Origin: Sporosarcina luteola
GTDB taxonomy: Bacteria > Bacillota > Bacilli > Bacillales_A > Planococcaceae
DNA: 64,000 nucleotides
Direction of reading: 5' to 3'
NCBI RefSeq assembly: GCF_023715245.1
Contig: NZ_JAMBNV010000002.1
Location: 186,001-250,000, forward strand
The notes under the pieces were generated by a model. It was given only the letters and a program-made list of their open reading frames with translations, searched no databases and was not told the DNA's origin. The stretch's first letter is position 1; the number at the start of each line of letters is the position of its first letter. Of this stretch, positions 44,382-53,669 are shown in pieces. Both the position numbers and the translations under genes were made by a program.

Positions 44382-46058
44382 TTATTCTATTGTACTGTTT
44401 TTCATTTCCTTGACCGGCAGGAAAAGTTCGCCAGTTTCAAAATAGGTGATTGTTAGATGGTCACCTTCCTGGATGTAAATGGCGAGCGGAACAGCTTCGG
44501 TGGAGACGATATAGTTCCGGCCGTCGTCGGCAAGGATGGACACGATTGTAAAGTCGCCGGCGCGTTCCTTGTAGACACGGACAACGTTGACAGACGCTTT
44601 TCCTTCCTCGGCATTCGAACTGCCGTCGACTGTGCTACCGCCACGTTGTAGTGCTGTTTTATAAAGTCTTAATGCTTCGTTCGGCGAATTGGCGAAAACG
44701 GAAATTTCCGGGTTTGCCGCCGACACGATGAAATAGTTTTGTAGGAAGCCGTTTGAATCCAGAACAGGCGTCAGCCAGCTCGCTTCCCCGTAAAAGTTAT
44801 AGAGCACCGGCATTTCCCCGGCCCATTTCTTTTCGATGAATTTCTTTTCGATAATTTGAAGAGCACCTTGGGAATCCATATACGACTCTTCCAGATTGCC
44901 GGTATAATACGTCGCCTCGCCGGTGCGACCATCCGTCAATGCATAGCCTAACATCGAGTCGACTCCTTCTTTCGGGCTTGTGAAATCGGTGAAGTAATAC
45001 ATATGCCCGTTTTCGTCAAACACCGGGCTAACATTCGATTCCGTCCCTTCGTCCGAAGGAAGCTTCACATCTTTCTTCCCGACAATCGAATTCCAGAATC
45101 CGTGGACGTATTTTCCGAAATAACTGTTTTGGAGACTGACTGCCTCAGGTGAAACCGCTCCATCGATGAATTCAGGGACTTGCGAAAGCGGGTATCGGCT
45201 CACTTCCCCGGAAGCAGGGTCGACCATGACGATCCCTTGGACATCAAATCCATTTCTTGCTGTAATAAAATGCCCATAGGAACGGATATAATGCGGCTTT
45301 CCTTCATCATCGATTTCAAGTTGTACATCCCCGTAAAAGATGAGATCCGGCATCGCCATCCGCATATGGCGTTCTACTTGTTTGTGGAAGAACGATGATG
45401 GTGTATACGACATTTCCGTCTTGACGAACTTTGGATTGTCCGCCGAATCGGTCGCGCTCATCGTGAAATATCCTGGAGTAGTCTTTCCGTTTATCCATTT
45501 GAAGAAGCCCGAGAATTCGACAGGCGCGATGTAAACGAATTTCCCATCGACTTTTTGGATTTGTAAGTTGCCTAGCTCATAATAGCTCGTATTCGGCACT
45601 TGACCGAACGCCTTCTTCATTTTATTCCGGGCGAATTTTGGTGGAACGCTTGCTGGCGTCTTCGTTTCGTCGAACGCCTTGATTTCCACTTGCTGATCCA
45701 TTTCGACTGCTTTGTATTTTTCATTCGCATTGAAAAGTGGCGCACTTAGGATGAACGCACTTCCCGCCAATGCCGCTAAAAACAGGATTACCTTGGCACT
45801 TCTTTCCCTCCCGGTTGAAAGCACGGCGCCCGCTAGAGTAGCGATGAGAGCCAGCGCCCACACCGACGTCCAGTTCCGGTCGAGATTCGTGACGTAATAA
45901 AGGCCGAACGTGAGCACTGCCACGGCTGCGACTGTTGCAGAAAGCGCTCCGATCCGATTAAAGGCGGGTTGCCCTTCTGTAGTAGTGGATGTCAACGGCA
46001 TGATGATCATTGCGGCAACGATGCCAACGACCAATGAAAACAGCAATAAATTTATCAT
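44382..46058 (-). CDS. Membrane-anchored protein of unknown function
   Basis: I do not recognise this family. The 558 residues from the ATG at 46058 have four hydrophobic segments (about 2-22, 34-57, 61-83 and 89-112) and then some 440 hydrophilic residues, probably outside the membrane. The large domain has repeated aromatic-rich strands such as DGKFVYIAPVEFSGFFKWI and KYVHGFWNS. Thirty-nine in-frame codons upstream are ignored because they lack a ribosome site. Single-gene unit between two terminators; no functional partner is evident. Confidence 0.8.
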   Translation of the reverse strand: MINLLLFSLVVGIVAAMIIMPLTSTTTEGQPAFNRIGALSATVAAVAVLTFGLYYVTNLDRNWTSVWALALIATLAGAVLSTGRERSAKVILFLAALAGSAFILSAPLFNANEKYKAVEMDQQVEIKAFDETKTPASVPPKFARNKMKKAFGQVPNTSYYELGNLQIQKVDGKFVYIAPVEFSGFFKWINGKTTPGYFTMSATDSADNPKFVKTEMSYTPSSFFHKQVERHMRMAMPDLIFYGDVQLEIDDEGKPHYIRSYGHFITARNGFDVQGIVMVDPASGEVSRYPLSQVPEFIDGAVSPEAVSLQNSYFGKYVHGFWNSIVGKKDVKLPSDEGTESNVSPVFDENGHMYYFTDFTSPKEGVDSMLGYALTDGRTGEATYYTGNLEESYMDSQGALQIIEKKFIEKKWAGEMPVLYNFYGEASWLTPVLDSNGFLQNYFIVSAANPEISVFANSPNEALRLYKTALQRGGSTVDGSSNAEEGKASVNVVRVYKERAGDFTIVSILADDGRNYIVSTEAVPLAIYIQEGDHLTITYFETGELFLPVKEMKNSTIE

Positions 46059-46143
46059 ATGAACACTCTCTTCTTTTGAAATTAATCCCCCTCTACTATA
46101 CGGATGAGAATGCCAAACGATTCGTTTTATTGGTGGATTCCAT

Positions 46144-46186
46144 AAAAAAACTATCTGCATCTGTGGAAGCTCCACATTGCAGATAG
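46144..46186 (-). terminator. Terminator of bioY
   Basis: CTATCTGCA pairs with TGCAGATAG, extended by TGTGGA/TCCACA, followed on the minus strand by TTTTTTT. It begins 16 bases after the bioY stop. Confidence 0.92.
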
Positions 46187-46201
46187 CCAGTTTTGTACAT
46201 A

Positions 46202-46798
46202 TTAAAGTGCACGCCTTATTCTTAGAACCTTATACATCCGGTGACCGAAAATCCCCGCGAGAACCGAGAGCAGAATGTCTTTCGGCAGTGGAGGCACCAT
46301 CCAAAGCCATGCCACCTTATACGTAAATGCGTCCGGCGCAGCGGCCCATAGCTTGTATGCAAAGTACATCCAGTTCGTGCCGATGACATAATTTACGACG
46401 AGTCCTACAAGAGCCGCGATGACATAACTGCGCAAACTACCGTTCTTTTCGACAATTTTCCCTACTACGTACGCGACAAGGATGAATGAGACGATGAAGC
46501 CGAATGTCGGAAGAAGAATTGCTCCGAAGCCCCCATGGAATTTTGCGAAAACCGGCGCGCCTACCAAGCCGAGCGCCATGTAAACCGTCATGGAAATTGC
46601 ACCGAGCCGGCTTCCAAGAAGGAGACCCGCCAAGACGGCGAAGAAGGTTTGCAGCGTTATCGGAACCCCACCAACAACGAGGAACGGCACAAAAAATGTA
46701 ATATTCGCCCCGATCATCATCAATGCCGCAAACATCCCGCAATAGACGAGACTGAGCGCACTCATCCCGCTTTTTGTTTTCACTGTAGCTGTTGTCAT
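46202..46798 (-). CDS. bioY: Biotin transporter substrate-binding subunit BioY
   Basis: S-component of an ECF-type biotin importer. The 198 residues from the ATG at 46798 (MTTATVKTKSG) form about six membrane segments with the signature GGVPITLQTFFAVLAGLLLG and GLVGAPVFA. The ATG follows GAGGTGG. No EcfA/T or biotin synthesis gene is in the window, so it presumably shares an energy module encoded elsewhere. A BirA-like inverted repeat overlaps its promoter. Confidence 0.95.
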   Translation of the reverse strand: MTTATVKTKSGMSALSLVYCGMFAALMMIGANITFFVPFLVVGGVPITLQTFFAVLAGLLLGSRLGAISMTVYMALGLVGAPVFAKFHGGFGAILLPTFGFIVSFILVAYVVGKIVEKNGSLRSYVIAALVGLVVNYVIGTNWMYFAYKLWAAAPDAFTYKVAWLWMVPPLPKDILLSVLAGIFGHRMYKVLRIRRAL

Positions 46799-46829
46799 AA
46801 TCCACCTCATAATTTTAGTTATCGTAAAT

Positions 46830-46880
46830 AGAATAAAAGTTAACTCAATTTGTGTCAACCTATATTTATTTTGAGTTAAC
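46830..46880 (-). promoter_or_regulatory. bioY promoter with BirA-like inverted repeat
   Basis: TTGACA (46853-46858), 17-base spacer, TATTCT (46830-46835). Around the -35 lies a perfect inverted repeat GTTAACTCAA / TTGAGTTAAC (46839-46848 and 46871-46880). BirA sites in Firmicutes contain such GTTAAC half-sites. The 22-base gap is longer than I recall for this family. Confidence 0.7.
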
Positions 46881-46901
46881 CAACGAAACTAGACGGCTTG
46901 C

Positions 46902-46972
46902 TTTGGACGCGAGGTGGTCCGCTTTGGACGCAGGAGTGGCTTCTTTGGAAGCAAAGCGGCTTGCTTTGGACG
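46902..46972 (+). repeat. 21-bp tandem array, TTTGGACG family (array B)
   Basis: TTTGGACG starts at 46902, 46923, 46944 (TTTGGAAG) and 46965, exactly 21 bp apart. Same core and trailing cytosine-rich end as arrays at 11657 and 53030. Lies between the bioY promoter and the terminator of the small membrane protein gene. Confidence 0.88.
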
Positions 46973-46987
46973 CGGGGTTTCCTTAAT

Positions 46988-47033
46988 TAAAAAAACTGCC
47001 ACTAAAAGTAGGATTTCTACTTTTGGTGGCAGT
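46988..47033 (-). terminator. Terminator of the 61-residue gene
   Basis: ACTGCCACTAAAAGTAG and CTACTTTTGGTGGCAGT pair around a five-base loop, followed on the minus strand by TTTTTTTAATTAA. Confidence 0.92.
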
Positions 47034-47043
47034 CCATAATGAC

Positions 47044-47229
47044 TTATCGTTCTTCGTCTTCACTTTTCGGAAATAAAAAATGGGCAATGATTCCACTTAA
47101 TATAGCTGCGCCTACTGTTATCCAAACTCTGGAAGTCCCTGGAACTTCCTGAAAGTTTTTATGGAGCATCCACCAGGAAATCCCGGCAACAAGAAGTGCG
47201 ATCGGAATGGAAAATTTGAAAATCCTCAA
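47044..47229 (-). CDS. Small two-span membrane protein, unknown function
   Basis: About 61 residues with two hydrophobic spans (IPIALLVAGISWWML and VWITVGAAILSGIIAHFLF) and an acidic-basic tail KSEDEER. The TTG at 47229 is preferred since AAGGTG lies six bases upstream; a GTG three codons earlier overlaps that site. Has its own terminator, supporting a real gene. The function is not recognised. Confidence 0.65.
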   Translation of the reverse strand: MRIFKFSIPIALLVAGISWWMLHKNFQEVPGTSRVWITVGAAILSGIIAHFLFPKSEDEER

Positions 47230-47282
47230 CGTATTCACCTTCTATTTTAAGTTCATATGCCGATTCTATCATAATTTGACTA

Positions 47283-47311
47283 TTGACGTATCAAACATTT
47301 AACGATATGAT
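47283..47311 (+). promoter_or_regulatory. Sigma-A promoter of yitJ-metH
   Basis: TTGACG, 17-base spacer, TATGAT, about 30 bases before the riboswitch. Confidence 0.8.
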
Positions 47312-47345
47312 GTTTTAAATTATTCAAACAACTGCATATTTAATT

Positions 47346-47499
47346 CTTATCAAGAGAAGCTGAGGGACTGGCCCGTCGAAGCTTCAGCAACCAGCCGGTT
47401 ACGGTCAGGTGCTAATTCCAGCAGGCCTGTTTCGGCTTGGCAGATGAGAAGGAGCGAGCATTCGCTTGAAAGCCTTCTTTTTTAACGAAGGCTTTTTTA
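47346..47499 (+). promoter_or_regulatory. SAM-I (S-box) riboswitch with terminator
   Basis: The aptamer begins CTTATCAAGAGAAGCTGAGG and contains GACTGGCCC, CAGCAACC and the GATGAGAAGG closing strand (47346 to about 47457). The terminator AAAGCCTTC / GAAGGCTTT followed by TTTATTTT is at 47469-47499. High SAM should stop transcription before yitJ-metH. Confidence 0.97.
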
Positions 47500-47540
47500 T
47501 TTTTCATTGCAGTCTAAATTTTTCGTCTTGGTAAGATGAG

Positions 47541-47650
47541 GTTATGCGTGAGTTTCTGGATTTATGCGTTTTTGAAGACGTTTATGCGTAGATTTTTGGA
47601 TTTATGCGTGTCTGTGTGGATTTATGCGTCCGTTTTGCGATTTATGCGTT
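47541..47650 (+). repeat. 20-bp tandem array, TTTATGCGT family (array E)
   Basis: TTATGCGT-type cores begin at 47541, 47561, 47581, 47601, 47621 and 47641, an exact 20-bp period. Five of six read TTTATGCGT. This is the reverse complement of array D (ACGCATAAA). It lies after the SAM terminator and before the yitJ ribosome site, so it is part of the read-through mRNA. Confidence 0.93.
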
Positions 47651-47706
47651 TTTACAGGCTTGATGACGCAGGTTCGGGACTTCGAATGAAGAAAGGATGA
47701 TTTCTT

Positions 47707-49554
47707 ATGAGATTGCTTGATCGGTTGAAAGATAACGTACTGGTGGCGGACGGTGCGATGGGGACGTTGCTCTATTCATACGGCATCGACTTCAGTTATG
47801 AGGAATTGAACGTCGAGAAGCCTGAAATCATTGAGAAAATCCATCGCGAATATATCGACGCAGGAGCGGATATCATCCAGACGAATACATATGGCGCCAA
47901 TTCCTTGAAGCTTGCCCGTTATGGAATGGAGAACCGGGTGAAGGAACTCAACGAGGCGGCGATTCGAATTGCGAAGCGCGCTGCGGAACCCGGCAATCAA
48001 TATGTGCTTGGGACGATCGGAGGACTGCGCGGAATAAGGAAAAGCGATGCATCGCTTGCCGAAGTGCTGACGATGGTCCGTGAGCAGGCAGACGCCTTGC
48101 TTTCAGGCGATCCCGACGGACTATTGCTGGAAACATATTATGACTTTGAAGAGTTATCGACAGTCGTCACCGAGCTGCGGAAACTGACGGATCTACCACT
48201 TATTGCGCAAGTCGCAATGGATGAGCCGGGCGTATTGCAAAACGGGATGCATCTGAATGACGCGCTTCATCAGCTGGAAACGCTGGGAGCGGATATCGTC
48301 GGTGTCAATTGCCGACTAGGTCCTTTCCATACAATCCAGGCATTTGAAAAAGTGACGATACCGGATCGTGCATTTTTGTCCGCCGCACCAAATGCAAGTT
48401 TGCTAGATGTTGAGGATGGTCGAATCGTTTACGCGTCCGAGGCTGATTATTTCGGCCGCGCAGCCGCGCTCCTTCGGAATGAAGGCGTCCGTCTGATTGG
48501 CGGGTGCTGCGGAACGACACCGAAGCATATCGCCGCTGCGAAAAAGCAATTGGCTGGACTGAAGCCAGTGACAGAGAAGACCGTCACGCCGCAGAAGCCG
48601 ATCATCATCCGGGAAGCGGAGCCTGCAAAACACGAGCCGCTCCACATCAAAGCGAAAACAGAACGGACAATTATCGTGGAACTCGATACGCCACGCCATT
48701 TGGAGACGGAAAAGTATTTCGTAGGCGCTAACGAATTGCATGCAGCCGGCGTGGATGCCGTCACATTGGCGGACAATTCCCTCGCCTCCCCTCGCATCAG
48801 CAATATGGCGATGGGATCGATGTTGAAACATGAGCATCACGTTCGGCCGCTCGTCCACTTAACGTGCCGCGATCATAACTTGATCGGTCTGCAATCCCAT
48901 TTGATGGGGCTCGACGCCCTAGGAATTCATGATATCCTTGCCGTCACAGGCGACCCGACAAAGGTTGGCGATTTCCCTGGAGCGACTAGCGTCTATGATG
49001 TCTCCAGCATGGAATTGCTGCAGCTCATCAAACAGCTGAACGAAGGGATTTCCTTCACAGGAAAGCCGCTACGTAAAAAAGCGAAGTTCTCGGTCGCAGC
49101 GGCTTTCAATCCAAACGTCCGCGTCCTCGACCGCGCTGTCCAGCGGCTCGAGAAGAAAATCGAATGCGGGGCGGATTATTTCATTACACAGCCGGTTTAT
49201 ACGAAAGAGAAGATCGTTGATATACATGAGGCTACAAAGCATTTGGATACGCCGATCTTCATCGGCATCATGCCGCTTACGGGTATACGGAATGCTGAAT
49301 TCCTACATCACGAAGTGCCGGGCATCAAGCTATCCGAAGAGGTGCTGGAACGGATGGCTGCCTGCGGCGAAGACCGCGAGAAAGCGACCGCGGAAGGCAT
49401 CAAAATCGCGAAGGAACTGATCGACACGGCAGCGGAGCTTTTCAATGGCATCTACATCATTACACCGTTCCTGCGGTACGACATGTCATTGGAACTGATC
49501 ACCCATATTAAAGAGTTAGACGCGGAAAAGGAGAGGAAGTTTGTCCATGCCTAA
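47707..49554 (+). CDS. yitJ: Bifunctional homocysteine S-methyltransferase / methylene-THF reductase
   Basis: The N-terminal half (about 1-290) is a zinc-dependent homocysteine methyltransferase with DGAMGTLLYSYG, NCR and GGCCGTTP, the last supplying two zinc cysteines. The C-terminal half (about 320-615) is a MetF-like FAD barrel with VTGDPTKVGDFPG and the ITQPVYTKE motif. The 615-residue fusion matches B. subtilis YitJ. It supplies methyl-THF for MetH, which overlaps its end. SAM-repressed. Confidence 0.95.
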   Translation: MRLLDRLKDNVLVADGAMGTLLYSYGIDFSYEELNVEKPEIIEKIHREYIDAGADIIQTNTYGANSLKLARYGMENRVKELNEAAIRIAKRAAEPGNQYVLGTIGGLRGIRKSDASLAEVLTMVREQADALLSGDPDGLLLETYYDFEELSTVVTELRKLTDLPLIAQVAMDEPGVLQNGMHLNDALHQLETLGADIVGVNCRLGPFHTIQAFEKVTIPDRAFLSAAPNASLLDVEDGRIVYASEADYFGRAAALLRNEGVRLIGGCCGTTPKHIAAAKKQLAGLKPVTEKTVTPQKPIIIREAEPAKHEPLHIKAKTERTIIVELDTPRHLETEKYFVGANELHAAGVDAVTLADNSLASPRISNMAMGSMLKHEHHVRPLVHLTCRDHNLIGLQSHLMGLDALGIHDILAVTGDPTKVGDFPGATSVYDVSSMELLQLIKQLNEGISFTGKPLRKKAKFSVAAAFNPNVRVLDRAVQRLEKKIECGADYFITQPVYTKEKIVDIHEATKHLDTPIFIGIMPLTGIRNAEFLHHEVPGIKLSEEVLERMAACGEDREKATAEGIKIAKELIDTAAELFNGIYIITPFLRYDMSLELITHIKELDAEKERKFVHA

Positions 49555-52500
49555 ACACCCAATCGAACAACAACTGAAAAACAGAATCCTCATCATAGAC
49601 GGAGCGATGGGCACAATGTTGCAAGCGGAGGACCTCTCAGAAGACGATTTCGGCGGAGAGGAATATGACGGGTGCAACGAATATCTGAACATTTTACGGC
49701 CTGATATTTTGGACCGGATCCACCGTTCCTACTTGGAGGCGGGAGCGGATATCATCTGCACGAACACGTTCGGGGGCACCCCCCTCGTACTGGACGAATT
49801 CAGCCTCGGCCATAAGGCTTCTGAAATTAATAAAAAGGCTGTGGAAATCGCGAAAAAGTGTGCAGCCGACTTCTCGACACCAGAGTGGCCGCGTTTCGTC
49901 GCCGGTGCAATCGGTCCGACAACAAAGACGCTTTCCGTCACAGGGGGCATTACTTTCGATAAGCTTTCCGACGATTTCTACGTCCAAGCAAAAGCATTAA
50001 TTGAGGGCGGTGCAGATCTTTTATTAATGGAAACGAGCCAAGACATGCTCAATGTGAAAGCGGGAACGATTGGAATCAAGCGAGCGTTTGACGAAACGGG
50101 CATCGAGCTACCTGTAATGATTTCGGGAACGATCGAGCCGATGGGAACGACGTTGGCCGGTCAAAGCATCGAAGCTTTCTATATTTCAATCGAACATATC
50201 AAGCCGCTGTCAGTCGGATTGAACTGTGCGACAGGGCCGGAATTCATGACCGATCATCTGCGCTCTCTTTCCGATTTGGCGACAAGCTTTGTTACTTGCT
50301 ACCCGAACGCGGGCTTGCCGGACGAGGAAGGTCATTACCATGAATCACCTGAATCCTTATCATTGAAGCTGAAAGGATTTGCGGAAAAAGGTTGGCTGAA
50401 TATGGTCGGTGGCTGTTGCGGAACGACGCCTGACCATATCCGAGCGCTACGGGAAGCGGTTGACGGCCTCGCCCCGCGCCAAAAACCTGAAAACGGGCAT
50501 GAGCACGCCGTTTCAGGCATCGAACCGTTATTGTATGAGTCATCGATGCGACCGCTGTTGATCGGCGAGCGGACGAACGTCATCGGGTCAAGGAAGTTCA
50601 AACGGCTGATCGTCGAAGAAAAATTCGAAGAGGCGGCGGAGGTTGCGCGTGCGCAAGTGCGCGGCGGAGCCCATGTACTAGATATCTGCCTTGCAAATCC
50701 GGATCGGGATGAGCTTGAAGACATGAAGAAGTTCATGCAGGAAGTCGTCAAGAAGGTGAAAGTGCCACTCGTCATTGACTCGACGGATGAAAATGTCATT
50801 GAAGAGGCGTTGAAATTCTCCCAAGGAAAAGCAATCATCAACTCCATCAACTTAGAGGATGGAGAAGAGCGATTCGATGCGGTTCTCCCTCTTGTGAAAA
50901 AGTTTGGTGCGGCTGTCGTCGTCGGGACAATCGATGAAATCGGAATGGCGGTGTCGCGCGAACGGAAGCTCGAAGTCGCGGAACGTTCCTATGATCTGCT
51001 TGTGAACAAATGGGGAATCGCTCCTGAAGATATCATTTTTGACCCCCTCGTATTCCCTGTCGGAACAGGTGATGCTCAATACATCGGGTCGGCAGTTGAG
51101 ACGATCGAAGGCATCCGGCTGATTAAGGAGAAGATGCCTCGTTGCTTGACGACGCTAGGTGTCAGCAACGTTTCGTTCGGGCTGCCCCCTGTCGGCCGTG
51201 AAGTGCTGAACGCGGTGTACTTGTATCATTGCACCCAGGCAGGACTCGATTACGCAATCGTCAATACAGAGAAGTTGGAACGGTACGCTTCTATTCCCGA
51301 GAATGAAATCAAGCTTGCGAATGATCTTTTGTTCACGACGACGGACCAGACGCTTGCGGATTTCACTGCTTTCTACCGGGATAAAAAGAAGGAGAAAACC
51401 GAGGATGATATTCCGAAGACGGTTCCTGAAAGGCTCGCGTATTATGTCGTCGAAGGGACGAAGGAAGGCTTGATCCCTGACCTTGAAGCAGCGCTTAAGA
51501 TGTACGATAGCCCGCTCGAGGTCATTAATGGACCTCTTATGGAAGGGATGTCGGAAGTCGGACGGCTGTTCAATGATAACCAGCTGATCGTTGCGGAAGT
51601 GTTGCAAAGCGCGGAAGTGATGAAGGCGTCGGTTTCATTCCTCGAGCAGTTCATGGAGAAGAAAGAGGACGATTCCGGTAAAGGGAAGATCATTTTGGCG
51701 ACGGTCAAAGGGGATGTCCATGATATCGGAAAAAATCTAGTCGACATCATTTTGAGCAATAACGGGTACCGCGTCATCGACATCGGCATCAAAGTGACGC
51801 CTGCAACGTTGATTGACGTTATTCGCAAGGAGAAGCCTGACATTATCGGGCTATCCGGTCTGCTTGTGAAGTCGGCGCAGCAAATGGTGATTACCGCGCA
51901 GGACTTCAAGGCGGCGGGAATTGATACTCCTGTCATGGTCGGAGGAGCTGCGTTGACACGTAGATTTACGGAGACGAAGATTGCGGCGGAATATGATGGA
52001 CCTGTCATCTACGCGAAGGATGCGATGCAAGGGTTGGAACTTGCCAACCGATTGCAAGGCGTCGACAGGGAGGCATTGTTGGACGAACTCGTCGAGAAGC
52101 AGGAGAAGCGCCTCGAGTCGGAAGCGATCCGGGCGGCGAGCGACACAGCGGTTGCAGTGTTGCCAAGGCCAGTGAAGACGGTGCGGGAAGATGCGCCTGT
52201 TTTCGTGCCATCCGATTTGCGCAGGCGTGTTTTGAGAGATTATTCCGTTTCGCATTTATATCCGTACGTTAATATGCGGACGTTGATCGGCCATCATTTA
52301 GGGTTGCGCGGCAATGTCGACAAGATGCTTACGGACGGCGAGGCGCGCGCTGTGCAGCTTCACGAAATGGTTACGGGTTTCCTCGAGTCAGGCAACTTAT
52401 CTGCATCTGGCCTATATCAGTTCTTCCCCGCACAGGCGGACGGCGACGATGTGATCATTTATGATCCGATTGATGCGAAGACGGAAATCGAGCGCTTCAC

Positions 52501-52984
52501 ATTCCCCCGTCAAAGCAAGGAGCCATTCCTCTGCCTCGCCGACTATTTGAAAACGGTCGACAGCGGTGAAATGGATTATGTGGCACTTATGCAAGTGACG
52601 GCAGGACACGGCGTGCGTGATTTTGCGAACCAGTTGAAAGCCGAAGGGAAATTCCTTGAAAGCCATGCGTTCCAATCGACGGCGCTTGAACTCGCGGAAG
52701 GGTTCGCTGAGCGCATCCATCAGGAAATCCGGGACCAATGGGGATTCCCGGACGCAACCGACTTTACGATGCGCGACCGGTTCGCCGCGAAATACCAAGG
52801 GCAGCGCTTCTCGTTCGGTTATCCTGCTTGTCCGAACCTCGAAGACCAGTCGAAGCTGTTCGGTTTGCTGAAGCCGGAAGACATCGGCGTGCATTTGACG
52901 GAAGAATATATGATGGAACCGGAAGCATCAGTGTCCGCAATCGTATTTGCGCACCCGGATGCGCGGTATTTTAATGTAGATTGA
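49547..52984 (+). CDS. metH: Cobalamin-dependent methionine synthase
   Basis: Transfers the methyl group from methyl-THF to homocysteine through B12. The 1145 residues have all four modules: homocysteine domain ([24 protein letters not shown]), pterin domain (about 345-600, [12 protein letters not shown]), B12 domain with [10 protein letters not shown] (about 725) and the SAM-binding reactivation domain (to the end). The ATG at 49547 overlaps yitJ by eight bases; a TTG two codons earlier is possible. Confidence 0.97.
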   Translation: MPKHPIEQQLKNRILIIDGAMGTMLQAEDLSEDDFGGEEYDGCNEYLNILRPDILDRIHRSYLEAGADIICTNTFGGTPLVLDEFSLGHKASEINKKAVEIAKKCAADFSTPEWPRFVAGAIGPTTKTLSVTGGITFDKLSDDFYVQAKALIEGGADLLLMETSQDMLNVKAGTIGIKRAFDETGIELPVMISGTIEPMGTTLAGQSIEAFYISIEHIKPLSVGLNCATGPEFMTDHLRSLSDLATSFVTCYPNAGLPDEEGHYHESPESLSLKLKGFAEKGWLNMVGGCCGTTPDHIRALREAVDGLAPRQKPENGHEHAVSGIEPLLYESSMRPLLIGERTNVIGSRKFKRLIVEEKFEEAAEVARAQVRGGAHVLDICLANPDRDELEDMKKFMQEVVKKVKVPLVIDSTDENVIEEALKFSQGKAIINSINLEDGEERFDAVLPLVKKFGAAVVVGTIDEIGMAVSRERKLEVAERSYDLLVNKWGIAPEDIIFDPLVFPVGTGDAQYIGSAVETIEGIRLIKEKMPRCLTTLGVSNVSFGLPPVGREVLNAVYLYHCTQAGLDYAIVNTEKLERYASIPENEIKLANDLLFTTTDQTLADFTAFYRDKKKEKTEDDIPKTVPERLAYYVVEGTKEGLIPDLEAALKMYDSPLEVINGPLMEGMSEVGRLFNDNQLIVAEVLQSAEVMKASVSFLEQFMEKKEDDSGKGKIILATVKGDVHDIGKNLVDIILSNNGYRVIDIGIKVTPATLIDVIRKEKPDIIGLSGLLVKSAQQMVITAQDFKAAGIDTPVMVGGAALTRRFTETKIAAEYDGPVIYAKDAMQGLELANRLQGVDREALLDELVEKQEKRLESEAIRAASDTAVAVLPRPVKTVREDAPVFVPSDLRRRVLRDYSVSHLYPYVNMRTLIGHHLGLRGNVDKMLTDGEARAVQLHEMVTGFLESGNLSASGLYQFFPAQADGDDVIIYDPIDAKTEIERFTFPRQSKEPFLCLADYLKTVDSGEMDYVALMQVTAGHGVRDFANQLKAEGKFLESHAFQSTALELAEGFAERIHQEIRDQWGFPDATDFTMRDRFAAKYQGQRFSFGYPACPNLEDQSKLFGLLKPEDIGVHLTEEYMMEPEASVSAIVFAHPDARYFNVD

Positions 52985-52991
52985 AGATTGA

Positions 52992-53029
52992 AGTCGCCTC
53001 CATTGCGGGGGCGGCTTTTTTTTTGCGGG
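52992..53029 (+). terminator. Terminator of yitJ-metH
   Basis: GTCGCCTCC, short loop, GGGGGCGGC then nine T residues, eight bases past the metH stop. Confidence 0.88.
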
Positions 53030-53113
53030 TTTGGCCATGGGAGGCGGTACTTTGAGCATGGAGAGCAACGCTTTAAGCGCGGAACAACACTTCTTGAGCG
53101 CGGATAGCACTAT
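53030..53113 (+). repeat. 21-bp tandem array, TTTGAGCG family (array C)
   Basis: Cores at 53030 (TTTGGCCA), 53051 (TTTGAGCA), 53072 (TTTAAGCG) and 53093 (CTTGAGCG) are exactly 21 bp apart. Same family as arrays at 11657, whose last two units also read TTTGAGC, and 46902, but more degenerate. Starts at the end of the metH terminator. Confidence 0.78.
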
Positions 53114-53148
53114 GCGCCGAATTTCCCCCCGACGCGATTTGAAAAACA

Positions 53149-53191
53149 AAAAAGCTGTCCCCTTGTCGATGTGCTCGACGCCGGTGACAGC
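53149..53191 (-). terminator. Terminator of the coat protein gene
   Basis: Minus strand GCTGTC ... GTCGA/TCGAC ... GGACAGC followed by TTTTTTGTTTTTC, 10 bases past the stop. Confidence 0.85.
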
Positions 53192-53201
53192 GGTTTGGAT
53201 A

Positions 53202-53552
53202 TTAAAACCCTCTTCTCCCGAAGCCGAAGAAGCCTCTGCCCCTTCTACCGAAACCAGGCTCTTGACCAGGATAAACTGGTGCGCCCATTACGTTTTCCGT
53301 TGTCTCCGTAAAATAGTGCCGCGGCGTGACAACAGGATGCGTCCTATTGACGTTGACAATCGGATGAATATACGGTTGTTCTACCGGGAAGAATTGGTCA
53401 TTAAAACGACATTGTGTCGGGCATACGATTGGTTGCAATGGTTGCATTTGCGGCATTTGGTTCATAGGAAGCATGTGGCTTCCTCCACAATGTCCTCCGC
53501 AACGCCCTCCACAATGTCCTCCACAGTGTCCATGGTGCATCATCATCTTCAC
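53202..53552 (-). CDS. CotD-like spore coat protein
   Basis: Predicted inner spore-coat component. The 116 residues start with a histidine-cysteine-glycine stretch (four HCGG-like units at about 9-24), a central segment with PIVCPTQCRFND and HPIVNVNRTHPVVTPRHYF typical of CotD, and a Gly/Phe/Arg-rich tail FFGFGRRGF. A GTG start at 53552 follows AGGAGG at good spacing. Expression late in sporulation (sigma-K) is expected from the family; no clear sigma-K site was identified. Confidence 0.82.
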   Translation of the reverse strand: MKMMMHHGHCGGHCGGRCGGHCGGSHMLPMNQMPQMQPLQPIVCPTQCRFNDQFFPVEQPYIHPIVNVNRTHPVVTPRHYFTETTENVMGAPVYPGQEPGFGRRGRGFFGFGRRGF

Positions 53553-53669
53553 TCACCCCCTCCTATCTATTACATGTAAAAATGGACGGGACATACGGGC
53601 GAGCGACCATGGACGAGGAAATTCACTAGTCATTTGTTCTGTGTGCTTGTCTCTGCCTTTTCAGCATAT

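Larger units (their letters stand above)
47230..47706 (+). other. yitJ leader region
   Basis: The 477 bp hold, on the plus strand, a sigma-A promoter, a SAM-I riboswitch, its terminator, a 20-bp tandem array (47541-47650) and the yitJ ribosome site GAAAGGATGA. No gene is present. Confidence 0.85.
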
